NCBI GenBank assembly: GCA_028281215.1
Contig: JANQKH010000285.1
Coordinates: forward strand, 1 to 26,160
DNA length: 26,160 bases
Source: Phycisphaeraceae bacterium
GTDB lineage: Bacteria; Planctomycetota; Phycisphaerae; Phycisphaerales; Phycisphaeraceae
Direction: 5' to 3'
This document shows positions 14,897 to 23,018 of this stretch, piece after piece. The notes beneath the pieces were generated by a model. It did not search any database and had not been told where the DNA came from. It saw only the letters and a program-made list of their open reading frames with translations. The translations under genes were made by a program, and so were the position numbers. The stretch's first letter is position 1. Each line of letters starts with the position of its first letter.

Positions 14897-15207
14897 GGGC
14901 GGAGGCAGGTGGTCATGGAGGTAGAGATGATAAGGGGAGGTAGAAGAGGTACAGAATGTCGGGGCGGGGCATGTTGTGTTTCGACAGGACTCTAAAAATT
15001 GAATCAAAATGGATTCAAAGTGGAGTTCGCGACGAAATGATGAACTGATTAACAACACTGTAGAGTGGGCACCCTCCACCAATCGAATTGCGAACCAGAG
15101 AAGAAGAGAATTGGGAAGAAAAAAAAGAGAAGAACAACGGACCAACGAAAAACCATTCATAGTTTCCTGGCTGCCTTATAGAAAAAAACCGAAGCCCAAA
15201 CACAGCC
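14897..15207 (+). repeat. Gap with purine-rich repeat copy 2 and A-rich leader
   Basis: This 311-bp gap between the sigma factor and FecR genes holds no gene I can support. Bases about 14900-14965 are A/G-rich and share GAGGTA...GAATGT with the repeat at 2221-2300. Bases about 15100-15140 form a second A/G tract. The FecR start at 15208 has no evident Shine-Dalgarno sequence. Confidence 0.45.
14999..15018. promoter_or_regulatory. Operator-like inverted repeat before the FecR gene
   Basis: TTGAATC (14999-15005) and GATTCAA (15012-15018) are perfect 7-bp arms around AAAATG. The 20-bp AT-rich site stands out in the gap and lies 190 bp before the FecR start. It could bind a regulator of the FecR-DUF1501 genes. 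Confidence 0.4.
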
Positions 15208-16689
15208 ATGCTCGATCCACAGAAACAACACGAACTCGACGCGCTCATCCACAAACTTGTGGACGGCGAGATCGGTCCGTTTGAGTTTCAACGGTTGAAC
15301 GACTTGCTGTTACACGACAAAGACGCCCAGCGGTACTACGTCCACCATGCGGACCTGGTCAACGCCATCCGCTGGCAATCGATCGGCGAAGCGACGCAAC
15401 AGTCGATCGCCGCGCTCAAAGCCGTCCGCGACGCAGCACCCAAACCGACGCGCGAAGCGATTCCCGAGCGCCCCGCGCCGCGGCGCTTCGCCCTGCGGTT
15501 CCCCACCATCGACGTGCGCTACGCCGCGGCGGCTGCGATTGTGCTCGCGGTCACGCTCGTCGGCATGTTGATCGCCTCGCGCATGCGCACCGCCGACCGT
15601 ATCGCTTCCACGGATGATCTGGTGATTCCGGTTCCACCGGCGCCGCCGGAACCGGAGGTGGCACTGGTTCCGAAGGTCGAACAACGCGCCGGCACGGTGC
15701 AGGTCCGCGAGCAAGGCCACGATGCGGCCGCCGACGCACGCGACGTGGAAGTCGCCGCCGCCATCCAGCCGGGCCAAACGATCGAAACCCGCGGCAGCGA
15801 AAGCACCACCGTCCTCGCTTATGACGACAACACCAGCATCGTGCTCGGCAACGACACGACGTTCACCATTGAAAAGGCCGCGCAAAAACAATTGGCGCTG
15901 GAAGCCGGCTCGCTCGCGGCGAATGTGTCACCCCAGCCGGCGTCCAAACCGATGCGCATCGTCACCCCGCACGCGGAAATCCAAGTCGTCGGCACTCGCT
16001 TCTCCGTCGAAACCGAACGTGACCACACCAAGCTTTCGGTCACCGAGGGCAAGGTGCTCATTCGATTGATCCAGCAGGAAGACGGCCGATGGACGGAAGT
16101 GCCCGCGGGTCGCTACGCCATCGCCCAACCGGCTACACAGAAGGTTGTTGTCAACAACATCCCCGATCTACCGAAGACGTGGTCGGAAGATTTCGAGAAC
16201 GGCCTGCCTGCGGGTTGGCGCCTTGGCAAACTGGTCAAGGAAAGCTGTTGCAAAGGCACAAAATACAGCGCACGGGCCAAACAGGTGCAGGATGTGTTCC
16301 AGATTCGCACGCCGACCAAAAGATCCGAAGGCGAAGGCCTGTTCCAAATTCATCCCGACACGCATGTTCACCTGATTTTGAAAGTGAAAGGTCACGCTGT
16401 GGTCAGTTTGTTCATGTCCACTCGGTCGGACGGACCAGTCACGCAGTATGGCAGCTTTGTGTTTCCTGAACTGGACAAGATCATCAAGAAAAACACCTGG
16501 TACCAAGTATCGATTCCAATCAGTGCGTTCCAACCCATGCGCGGCACACAAGGCGATTTCCCTCACCCAGACGACGTCCCATTTGAAATGTCGCTCAATA
16601 ACTTCAAACACGACATTGGTCTGACTCTGGACAAAATATGGGTCACGCGAGGCGGACCCGGCTTCGTTCTCCCAAACGAGATTAAGTAA
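15208..16689 (+). CDS. FecR-domain membrane protein, likely sigma regulator
   Basis: The 493-residue protein has an N-terminal cytoplasmic part (1-100) of the anti-sigma type seen in FecR proteins, with LIHKLVDGEIGPFEFQRLNDLL and AQRYYVHHADLVNAIRW. One transmembrane helix lies at about 105-124. After a Pro/Glu-rich linker comes a FecR-like beta domain (about 160-300), with QPGQTIETRGSESTTVLAYDD, TTFTIEK, MRIVTPHAEIQVVGTRFSVE and KLSVTEGKVLIR. The C-terminal 160 residues (from TWSEDFENGLPAGW) look like a jelly-roll carbohydrate- or ligand-binding domain. It would span the cytoplasmic membrane and pass an outside signal to the ECF sigma factor encoded just upstream. This pairing is established for the family; the ligand is not visible. 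Confidence 0.9.
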   Translation: MLDPQKQHELDALIHKLVDGEIGPFEFQRLNDLLLHDKDAQRYYVHHADLVNAIRWQSIGEATQQSIAALKAVRDAAPKPTREAIPERPAPRRFALRFPTIDVRYAAAAAIVLAVTLVGMLIASRMRTADRIASTDDLVIPVPPAPPEPEVALVPKVEQRAGTVQVREQGHDAAADARDVEVAAAIQPGQTIETRGSESTTVLAYDDNTSIVLGNDTTFTIEKAAQKQLALEAGSLAANVSPQPASKPMRIVTPHAEIQVVGTRFSVETERDHTKLSVTEGKVLIRLIQQEDGRWTEVPAGRYAIAQPATQKVVVNNIPDLPKTWSEDFENGLPAGWRLGKLVKESCCKGTKYSARAKQVQDVFQIRTPTKRSEGEGLFQIHPDTHVHLILKVKGHAVVSLFMSTRSDGPVTQYGSFVFPELDKIIKKNTWYQVSIPISAFQPMRGTQGDFPHPDDVPFEMSLNNFKHDIGLTLDKIWVTRGGPGFVLPNEIK

Positions 16690-16765
16690 CCGCGCCCGCC
16701 TGCCCGTGTTCACAACGCCATCATTCGCAACGTCAATAGGTAAGCACCTGCACACGGAGCCTGCC

Positions 16766-17980
16766 ATGCATTACGTTCGTCTTACCTTGCTTGTCTTTTT
16801 CGCTGCGTCCACGATCCAATCGGTGCACGCCGAGCCGCAATGGCCCGCGCCGAAACTCACGGACGACAACTACCGCCGGTGGGTTGACTTTGTGCAACCC
16901 AAAAAACACGAACTGAAGTGGCGGTCCATTCGATGGCATAAATCGCTGTCGTCCGCCGCGACCGAAGCCGCGAAACTCAACCGGCCTATCCTGCTGTGGA
17001 CTATGAACGGCAACCCGTGCGGCGAAACGTGAAACAACGGCGTCAACGGACGCACCTTCGTCTGGTCAGACGAAAACATCCAGAAACTCGCCGCCAACTT
17101 TGTCTGCGCCACCGATGAAGCCTGGCTGCTCGGACCGCCCGACTGGTTCAACCCCAACCACGTCGGCAAAGAACAACGCGAAAGCTACTACCTCTTCCAA
17201 CGCTACAAACGCAACGTGCCGCGCGGACTGATCCCCAACGGCCCAACCGTGCAAGGCGTCTACTGCCTGATGCCCGACGGCACGCACCTGTCCGGCTTCT
17301 TTGCCTGGGCGCACAAGGACCGGACCGAGCGCATCATCCAACAGGGCTGGGAGAACTACCTCGCTATCGCCAAACAGCGGAACATCCAAGCCAAGCCCAT
17401 CCCCGACACGCGCCCCGACTTCACCGGCGGTAAAACAATCGAACCCGGCGGGGTGAAACTGCAAGTCACCTCGCGCGACCTGCCCCGCGGCAACGATACC
17501 AAGCCCGGCCGCAACCACGCCGAACGCAGCGCCTACAACATCAACTGGTTCGACCTGTCACCACGCGAAGCCCGCGCGTTTGTCGCCGAAAACAATCAGC
17601 GTCAGGCGATCCCCGCCAAACTCGCGCAAGGGCTCGCCCTCCGTACCCTGCGCGACAACGTGCGCGGGCAGGTGAGCGACTGGCGGCAAAACGATCTGCG
17701 AAAGACGGAACTCTTCACGCAGCGAATCAACCAACAAGACAACCTCATCACGTCGAGCATCACCGGACAGGTTCACCTCGGCGGAGCCAATCGCTCCTTC
17801 GTCGGCGAACTGCGCGGCCGGGTGGTGTTCGATGCAAGCACACAGCGGGTCAAGTCATTCGAGCTGATCGCCGTCGGTCAGCGCACCGGTCGCACACAAT
17901 TCAATGGCCGACAACACGATCTCGGCCCCGCGCCCATGGGCGTCGCCCTGACCATGCACCCGGTGACTGCCTCAAAGTAG
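16766..17980 (+). CDS. Candidate selenoprotein: secreted thioredoxin-like protein with in-frame UGA
   Basis: ATG 16766 has CGGAG six nt upstream and a signal peptide follows (1-22, cleavage VHA-E). At codon 89 a TGA (17030-17032) interrupts the frame, which then runs on without another stop to TAG at 17978-17980, giving 404 residues if UGA is read through. The TGA lies in NRPILLWTMNGNPCGET-U-NNGVNGR. A strand (PILLW) followed by a Cys/U motif and then DENIQKLAANFVCATDE matches the layout of thioredoxin-fold proteins, with Cys85 and position 89 as a possible redox pair. The downstream part (VQGVYCLMPDGTHLSGFF) continues that fold; residues about 200-404 are a strand-rich unknown domain. A SECIS-like hairpin follows the TGA. 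The alternative is a nonsense mutation in a pseudogene. It sits between FecR and the cytochrome protein. Confidence 0.7.
17030..17074 (+). promoter_or_regulatory. UGA codon and SECIS-like stem-loop
   Basis: After the TGA at 17030-17032, TTCGTCT (17057-17063) pairs perfectly with AGACGAA (17068-17074), leaving the loop GGTC. The loop begins 31 nt after the TGA. Bacterial SECIS elements are small stem-loops within about 16-37 nt of the UGA, with a G among the first loop bases, and this one fits. A second, shorter hairpin (GCGTC-AACG-GACGC, 17040-17053) lies closer to the UGA, where its loop falls too near. Confidence 0.55.
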
Positions 17981-18011
17981 TTTGGTGAACTCCGCGTTTA
18001 TGACGTTCCGC

Positions 18012-18082
18012 GTGCCATGGCTGGCTTGTCCAGCCGTGCGGTTCCACTGTTAATTCACGGCTGGGCAAGCCAGCCATGGCAC
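18012..18082. repeat. 27-bp inverted-repeat hairpin element
   Basis: The arms 18012-18038 and 18056-18082 pair over 27 bp with one G-T mismatch, around a 17-nt loop (18039-18055). The arm begins GTGCCATGGCTGG. A copy with one intact arm lies at 11293. The element falls between two plus-strand genes and may end or protect the upstream transcript. It is not followed by a T-run. The two copies in one window suggest a REP/MITE-like dispersed family. Confidence 0.8.
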
Positions 18083-18175
18083 ACCCTTGTGTGGGAATGA
18101 CGGAGATGGCGATGGCAACAAGTGATTGGCCGCGTCGACGCATGCAAAGCCGGGCCTGTTCCGCATCGCCACCGC

Positions 18176-18181
18176 TATAAT
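18176..18181 (+). promoter_or_regulatory. TATAAT next to the start codon, possible leaderless promoter
   Basis: A perfect TATAAT lies 6 bp before the ATG at 18188, and no Shine-Dalgarno sequence is present. This spacing would place transcription start at or next to the A of the ATG. A 10-bp palindrome GCGTCGACGC (18132-18141) lies about 35 bp upstream of the -10. No -35 hexamer is recognisable. Confidence 0.45.
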
Positions 18182-18187
18182 GCGGCC

Positions 18188-21082
18188 ATGAAGACTCGTG
18201 CTACCCCAACCACAGCCACCGCTGCGCTGATCGTCATCACCATGACCGCGATGCGATCCTTCGGCGCGGGACTGCCGGACAAAGTCGACTATAACCGCGA
18301 CATTCGGCCGATCCTTTCCAACAACTGCTTCCTCTGCCACGGACCGGACGAAGCGCACCGCAAAGCCAAGCTGCGTCTGGACACGCGTGACGGCGCGCTC
18401 AAAGACCTTGACGGTTACAGCGCGGTCGTACCCGGCAAGCCGGACATCAGCGAACTGGTCATTCGCATTCTGGACAGCGATGATCCGATGCCGCCGACCA
18501 AAAGCGGCAAGAAACTGACGGACCGCGAAATCGGCCTGCTGAAAAAGTGGGTCGAGCAAGGCGCTGGTTACGCCAAGCACTGGTCGTATGCGAAGCCGCA
18601 GCGTCCCGCGCCGCCGCAGACGAAGAACAAACGTTGGAGCCGCAACGCAATCGACGCGTTCATTCTCGCACGGTTGGAGCGAGAGGGCCTCGTTCCGCAG
18701 GAGCGTGCGGACCGGTACACGCTGATTCGCCGGGCCTCGCTGCACCTGACGGGTTTGCCGCCGACGTTGGAGGAAGTGGAAGCGTTCATCAACGACAAAT
18801 CTGAGAACGCGTACGAGAAGGTCATCGACCGCCTGCTCGCCTCCTCGGCGTACGGCGAACACTGGGCCGCGCTGTGGCTGGACCTGGCGCGGTACGCCGA
18901 CTCCGCCGGCTACGCCAACGATCCGCCGCGCACCATCTGGATGTACCGAAACTGGGTCATCAAGGCGATCAACAACAACATGCCGTTCGATCAGTTCACG
19001 ATCGAACAACTGGCCGGCGACCTGTTGCCGAATCCGACGCAGGACCAACTCATCGCCACGGCGTTCCATCGCAACACCGTGACCAACAGCGAAGGCGGCA
19101 CCAACGATGAAGAGTTTCGCACCGTGGCCGTCAACGATCGTGTGAGCACGACCATGCAGGTGTGGATGGGTACGACGATCGAATGCGCGCAGTGTCACAA
19201 CCACAAGTACGATCCGATCTCGCAGGAAGAGTATTACCAACTGTTCGCGATTCTGAACAACACCGAAGACGCCGACCGCGCCAACGAAGCGCCGACGCTC
19301 ATGTCGCTTTCCGATCAGCAGAAACAACAACGAGCGGCGATTGAGGCCAAGATCGCAGCGTTGCAAAAGCTAATCGCAGACGAAGCGAAGAAACCGAAAG
19401 GCCCAAACGCCACCGGTGTAAAAATCCCCAAACGCACCGGCAAAATCCCCGTGCGCTATTTGCGCGTGCAGGCGATCGGCAAGCAGATGTTCCTGCACTT
19501 GGCGGAGGTCGAGGCCTTTGTCGGGTCCGACAACGTGGCCGTCAAAGGCAAAGCCACGCAAAGCACCACGGCCTACAACGGCCCGGCGAAACTCGCCAAT
19601 GACGGTAAGCGCGACGGCAACTACGAAAACAAATCCGTCTCCCACACCGCGCAGGAAGACAACCCCTGGATCGAAATCGATCTCGGCAAAGCCGTCCACC
19701 TCGACAAGGTCATGGTGTGGAACCGCACCGATGGCGACGTCGGCAGCCGGCTCAAACAGTTCCGCCTGATCGCGATGAACGCCAATCGTGAGCCGGTCTG
19801 GGTGCGACAGGTGAATCAAACGCCGAAACCTTCAGTTCAGGTTGTTCTGCCTGCGTCGTTCGAGGCATTCACCGCCAAAGACACCACCGACCTCGCGGCA
19901 CATCTGACCGGTTCCCTGGCAACGAATAAAGCCGCCTCGCCGTTGCAGAAGCAGGTCGCCGCGTTGCAGAAACAACTCAACGGCATCAAGGGGATTCCGA
20001 CGCCGATCATGCGCGAACTGACGGGCAACCGTCGCCGCAAGACGCATATCCTCATGCGCGGCAACTTCCTCGACAAGGGCAAGCAGGTCACTGAAGGTAC
20101 ACCGCAAACGTTTCATGCGTTCCCCGATGACCAACCCAAAAACCGGCTCGGCCTGGCGCGATGGCTGGTCAGTGAAGATAACCCGCTCACCGCACGCGTC
20201 ATTGTCAATCGTTACTGGGAGGAAATGTTCGGAGCCGGCATCGTGCGCACCAGCGAAGAGTTTGGCAACCAGGGTGAACTGCCGACCCATCCGGAATTGC
20301 TCGACTGGCTGGCGACAGAACTGATCCGCCTCAAGTGGGACACCAAAGCGCTGTTGAAGACGATTGTGATGTCGTCGGCATATCAGCAATCATCGCGGGT
20401 CACACCACAAGCGCTGGCGAAGGATCCGGCGAATCGGTTGTTGTCACGCGGGCCACGGTTTCGCCTGTCTGCTGAAGTGATTCGCGATCAGGCACTGGCG
20501 GTCAGCGGCCTGCTCAGCCGCAAGATGTACGGCCCATCGGTGAAACCGCCGCGGCCAAAACTCGGCCTGCGCGCTGCGTTCGGCGGCTCCACCGACTGGA
20601 ACACCAGCGGCGGCGAAGACAAATACCGTCGCGGGCTGTATACCACATGGCGGCGCAGCTTGGCGTACCCCTCAATGGCAACGTTCACCGCGCCCAGCCG
20701 CAATGTCTGCACGATTCGCCGCATCCGCACGAATACGCCGTTGCAGGCGCTGGTCACGCTGAACGACCCGGTGTACGTCGAAGCCTCACAGGCACTGGCG
20801 CGACGGATGATGGCCGAAGGCGGCAAGTCGATTGATCAGATCGCCGCCTACGGATTCCGCCTCTGCCTGTCGCGTCCGCCCAACGCCGAGGAAGTGAAAC
20901 GGATTCGGTCCTTGTTTGAGAGAGCCCGCGCAAAGTTCGCCCAAGAGGAACAAGCGGCCAAAGACTTGGCGACCGTCCCCATCGGCGCCGCGCCGCAAGG
21001 CGTCAATATCACCGACCTCGCCGCGTGGACGCTCGTCGCGAATGTGTATTTGAATCTGGATGAAACGTTGATGAATCGGTAA
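18188..21082 (+). CDS. Planctomycete cytochrome c / DUF1549 / discoidin / DUF1553 protein
   Basis: From ATG 18188 the protein has 964 residues with a signal peptide (1-28). A planctomycete-type cytochrome c domain follows, DIRPILSNNCFLCHGPDE, with the heme site C47-FL-C50-H51. DUF1549 spans about 153-365 (NAIDAFILARLEREGL to ECAQCHNHKYDP, with a second CxxCH near 334). A discoidin (F5/8 type C-like) domain is inserted at about 421-545 (VRYLRVQAIGKQMFLHLAEVEAF, WIEIDLGKAVHLDKVMVWNR). DUF1553 occupies about 654-900 (NPLTARVIVNRYWEEMFGAGIV, RRIRTNTPLQALVTLNDPVYVEAS). Such proteins are exported and usually sit beside DUF1501 genes; their substrate is unproven, but the discoidin part suggests glycan binding. 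The start was chosen at the signal peptide. An upstream in-frame start at 18122 is unlikely. Confidence 0.93.
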   Translation: MKTRATPTTATAALIVITMTAMRSFGAGLPDKVDYNRDIRPILSNNCFLCHGPDEAHRKAKLRLDTRDGALKDLDGYSAVVPGKPDISELVIRILDSDDPMPPTKSGKKLTDREIGLLKKWVEQGAGYAKHWSYAKPQRPAPPQTKNKRWSRNAIDAFILARLEREGLVPQERADRYTLIRRASLHLTGLPPTLEEVEAFINDKSENAYEKVIDRLLASSAYGEHWAALWLDLARYADSAGYANDPPRTIWMYRNWVIKAINNNMPFDQFTIEQLAGDLLPNPTQDQLIATAFHRNTVTNSEGGTNDEEFRTVAVNDRVSTTMQVWMGTTIECAQCHNHKYDPISQEEYYQLFAILNNTEDADRANEAPTLMSLSDQQKQQRAAIEAKIAALQKLIADEAKKPKGPNATGVKIPKRTGKIPVRYLRVQAIGKQMFLHLAEVEAFVGSDNVAVKGKATQSTTAYNGPAKLANDGKRDGNYENKSVSHTAQEDNPWIEIDLGKAVHLDKVMVWNRTDGDVGSRLKQFRLIAMNANREPVWVRQVNQTPKPSVQVVLPASFEAFTAKDTTDLAAHLTGSLATNKAASPLQKQVAALQKQLNGIKGIPTPIMRELTGNRRRKTHILMRGNFLDKGKQVTEGTPQTFHAFPDDQPKNRLGLARWLVSEDNPLTARVIVNRYWEEMFGAGIVRTSEEFGNQGELPTHPELLDWLATELIRLKWDTKALLKTIVMSSAYQQSSRVTPQALAKDPANRLLSRGPRFRLSAEVIRDQALAVSGLLSRKMYGPSVKPPRPKLGLRAAFGGSTDWNTSGGEDKYRRGLYTTWRRSLAYPSMATFTAPSRNVCTIRRIRTNTPLQALVTLNDPVYVEASQALARRMMAEGGKSIDQIAAYGFRLCLSRPPNAEEVKRIRSLFERARAKFAQEEQAAKDLATVPIGAAPQGVNITDLAAWTLVANVYLNLDETLMNR

Positions 21083-21087
21083 CCGAC

Positions 21088-21462
21088 ATGCGCTGCGCCT
21101 GTGTCATTCTGATCGCGACGATTGCCGGCTGCCAGGCGGCACCCGAGCAACCTGCGCAGGAAATTGTCGGCTACTGGACGCCCATCGGTGCAGCGCAGTT
21201 TGTTGAAAATGATGGAAGCAAGAATCATCCGATTATCGCTGGCGTGCTGGCTGAGCATGACATCCCTGTCGAGTTTCAATACAAGGGCATTGCCGTGCCG
21301 TGGTTCAAGGCGGACCAGGCTCGCGAAGTACTCATGACCGACACACGCCTTAGCGGCCGCGACATCACAGTGATTTTCGCTGTGAGTGCAGGAACAGCGG
21401 AGAAAACACAAGACGGCTTCACGATTCCTGACATCCGACAACTACCGCCAAGCACCGAATAA
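21088..21462 (+). CDS. Small predicted lipoprotein
   Basis: The gene begins 5 bp after the stop of the cytochrome/DUF1553 gene and encodes 124 residues. The N-terminus MRCACVILIATIAGCQAAPE has the lipobox I-A-G-C15, so the mature protein should be a lipid-anchored domain of about 110 residues. It contains VGYWTPIGAAQFVENDGSKNHPIIAGVLAEHDIP, GIAVPWFKADQAREVLMTD and RDITVIFAVSAGT, an alternating strand/helix pattern. I do not recognise a family. The close spacing suggests translation coupled to the upstream gene. The DUF1501 gene starts 53 bp later. Confidence 0.75.
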   Translation: MRCACVILIATIAGCQAAPEQPAQEIVGYWTPIGAAQFVENDGSKNHPIIAGVLAEHDIPVEFQYKGIAVPWFKADQAREVLMTDTRLSGRDITVIFAVSAGTAEKTQDGFTIPDIRQLPPSTE

Positions 21463-21481
21463 TGCACTTGATGACAACCCG

Positions 21482-21501
21482 CCCCTCCTTCAAGGGAGGG
21501 G
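21482..21501 (+). promoter_or_regulatory. Hairpin before the DUF1501 ribosome-binding site
   Basis: CCCCTCC (21482-21488) pairs with GGAGGGG (21495-21501) around TTCAAG. It lies just upstream of AGAAGGA and ATG 21515. It may tune expression between the two genes, or be another dispersed intergenic repeat. No T-run follows. Confidence 0.45.
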
Positions 21502-21514
21502 AGAAGGACGGACC

Positions 21515-22969
21515 ATGAACCCCCAACACGAACACAACCTCAACCTCACCCGCCGACATTTTCTGCGTAACTGCAACGTCGGCCTTGGCTCGATGGCGCT
21601 GGCGTCGCTGATGCATGACGATGCACGCGCAGACGTGAAGATCGATCGGATCAATCCGCTCGCCGAGCGGAAGCCGCATTTTGCCGGCAAGGCCAAGCAC
21701 GTGATCTACCTGCATATGGCCGGCTCGCCGCCGCATCTCGACCTGTTCGACTACAAGCCGAGCCTCGTCAAAATGGACGGCAAGGACTGCCCTGATGAGT
21801 ATTACAAGGGCAAGCGCTTCGCCTTCACGTCCGGTCGACCCAAACTGCTCGGCACGCCGCGCAAATTCGCGCAACATGGCAAAAGCGGCGCGTGGGTGTC
21901 TGACGCTCTGCCCGAACTGTCGAATATGACGGATGACATTTGTTTTATCAAGTCCATCAACACCGACCAGTTCAATCACGCGCCGGCACAACTGTTGCTT
22001 TACACTGGTTCGCCGAGGCAAGGTCGGCCGTCGATGGGCACATGGGTGACCTACGGACTCGGCACGGAAAACCAGAACCTTCCCGGTTTCGTCGTGCTCA
22101 TCAGCGCGGGCACGGCGCCGTCGGCCGGCAAGAACGCGTGGGGCAGTGGCTTTTTGCCCAGCGTGTTCCAGGGTGTGCAATGCCGATCGCAAGGCGACCC
22201 CGTGTTGTACGTTTCCAATCCCAAAGGCATGGACCGCGATACACGGCGACTGAGCCTCGACGCGTTGCGCGACCTCAACCAGATGCAGGCGAAAGAACTC
22301 GGCAACCCGGAAACGCTGACACGCATCGCACAGTATGAACTGGCGTTCCGCATGCAGATGTCCGTGCCGGAAGTGATGGACATCTCGAAGGAGCCGAAGG
22401 CGTTGATCGATGATTACGGCGCCCAGCCCGGCGGCGCAAGCTTCGCCAATAACTGTTTGCTCGCGCGGCGGCTGGTCGAGTCCGGCGTGCGCTACGTGCA
22501 ACTGTTCGACTGGGGTTGGGACTTTCACGGCACCAACCCGAAGGAAGACATCCGCGACGGACTGACCAAGAAGTGTGCTCCCATGGACAAAGCCGTCGCC
22601 GCACTCATCCGTGACCTCAAACAGCGCGGCCTGCTGGACGAAACACTGATCATCTGGGGCGGCGAGTTCGGTCGAACGCCCTTCCGCGAAGGCCGCACCT
22701 CAAAAGGCAAAGTGCTCGGCCGCGACCACTTCCCCGATTGCTACACCATGTGGATGGCCGGCGGCGGCGTCAAACCCGGTATCACCTACGGCGCGTCCGA
22801 CGAACTCGGCTTCACTGTCGCCGAAAACAAAGTCCACATCCACGACCTGCAAGCCACCATCATGCACTGCCTCGGCTTCGACCATGAGAAGCTGACGTTC
22901 CGCTTCCAGGGCCGCGACTACCGCCTGACCGACGTGCATGGGCATGTGGTCAAAGACGTATTGGTGTAA
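21515..22969 (+). CDS. DUF1501 family protein with Tat signal
   Basis: The start ATG 21515 follows AAGGA and opens with a twin-arginine signal (LT-RR-HFLRNCNVGLGSMALASL, Arg13-Arg14), so the 484-residue protein is exported folded. It is a DUF1501 member, a family related to the alkaline phosphatase/sulfatase superfamily. Landmarks are KHVIYLHMAGSPPHLDLFDYKP, PELSNMTDDICFIKSIN, NHAPAQLLLYTGSPRQGRPSMGTW, DWGWDFHG, IIWGGEFGRTPF and GRDHFPDCYTMWMAGGGVKPG. These include Asp, His and Glu residues in positions suited to metal binding. It has no sulfatase CxPSR motif, so formylglycine chemistry is not implied. Planctomycete genomes commonly pair DUF1501 with a PSCyt/DUF1553 protein as here, implying a joint but unproven extracytoplasmic function. 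Confidence 0.93.
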   Translation: MNPQHEHNLNLTRRHFLRNCNVGLGSMALASLMHDDARADVKIDRINPLAERKPHFAGKAKHVIYLHMAGSPPHLDLFDYKPSLVKMDGKDCPDEYYKGKRFAFTSGRPKLLGTPRKFAQHGKSGAWVSDALPELSNMTDDICFIKSINTDQFNHAPAQLLLYTGSPRQGRPSMGTWVTYGLGTENQNLPGFVVLISAGTAPSAGKNAWGSGFLPSVFQGVQCRSQGDPVLYVSNPKGMDRDTRRLSLDALRDLNQMQAKELGNPETLTRIAQYELAFRMQMSVPEVMDISKEPKALIDDYGAQPGGASFANNCLLARRLVESGVRYVQLFDWGWDFHGTNPKEDIRDGLTKKCAPMDKAVAALIRDLKQRGLLDETLIIWGGEFGRTPFREGRTSKGKVLGRDHFPDCYTMWMAGGGVKPGITYGASDELGFTVAENKVHIHDLQATIMHCLGFDHEKLTFRFQGRDYRLTDVHGHVVKDVLV

Positions 22970-23018
22970 AGTGAAAACTGGACACATGGCCGTGTGCGAT
23001 ACGCAACTCGGCCTCGAC

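Noticed and set aside
17040..17053. SECIS element formed by the nearest hairpin
   Set aside because: Its loop starts only 13 nt after the TGA, closer than usual; the 17057-17074 stem fits better.
16766..17980. Frameshifted pseudogene
   Set aside because: Both parts are in the same frame, so no indel is involved; a simple nonsense mutation remains possible but is less favoured given the hairpin and motif.
21419..22528. 369-codon open frame opposite DUF1501
   Set aside because: It is a shadow frame; the plus strand carries the Tat signal and family motifs.
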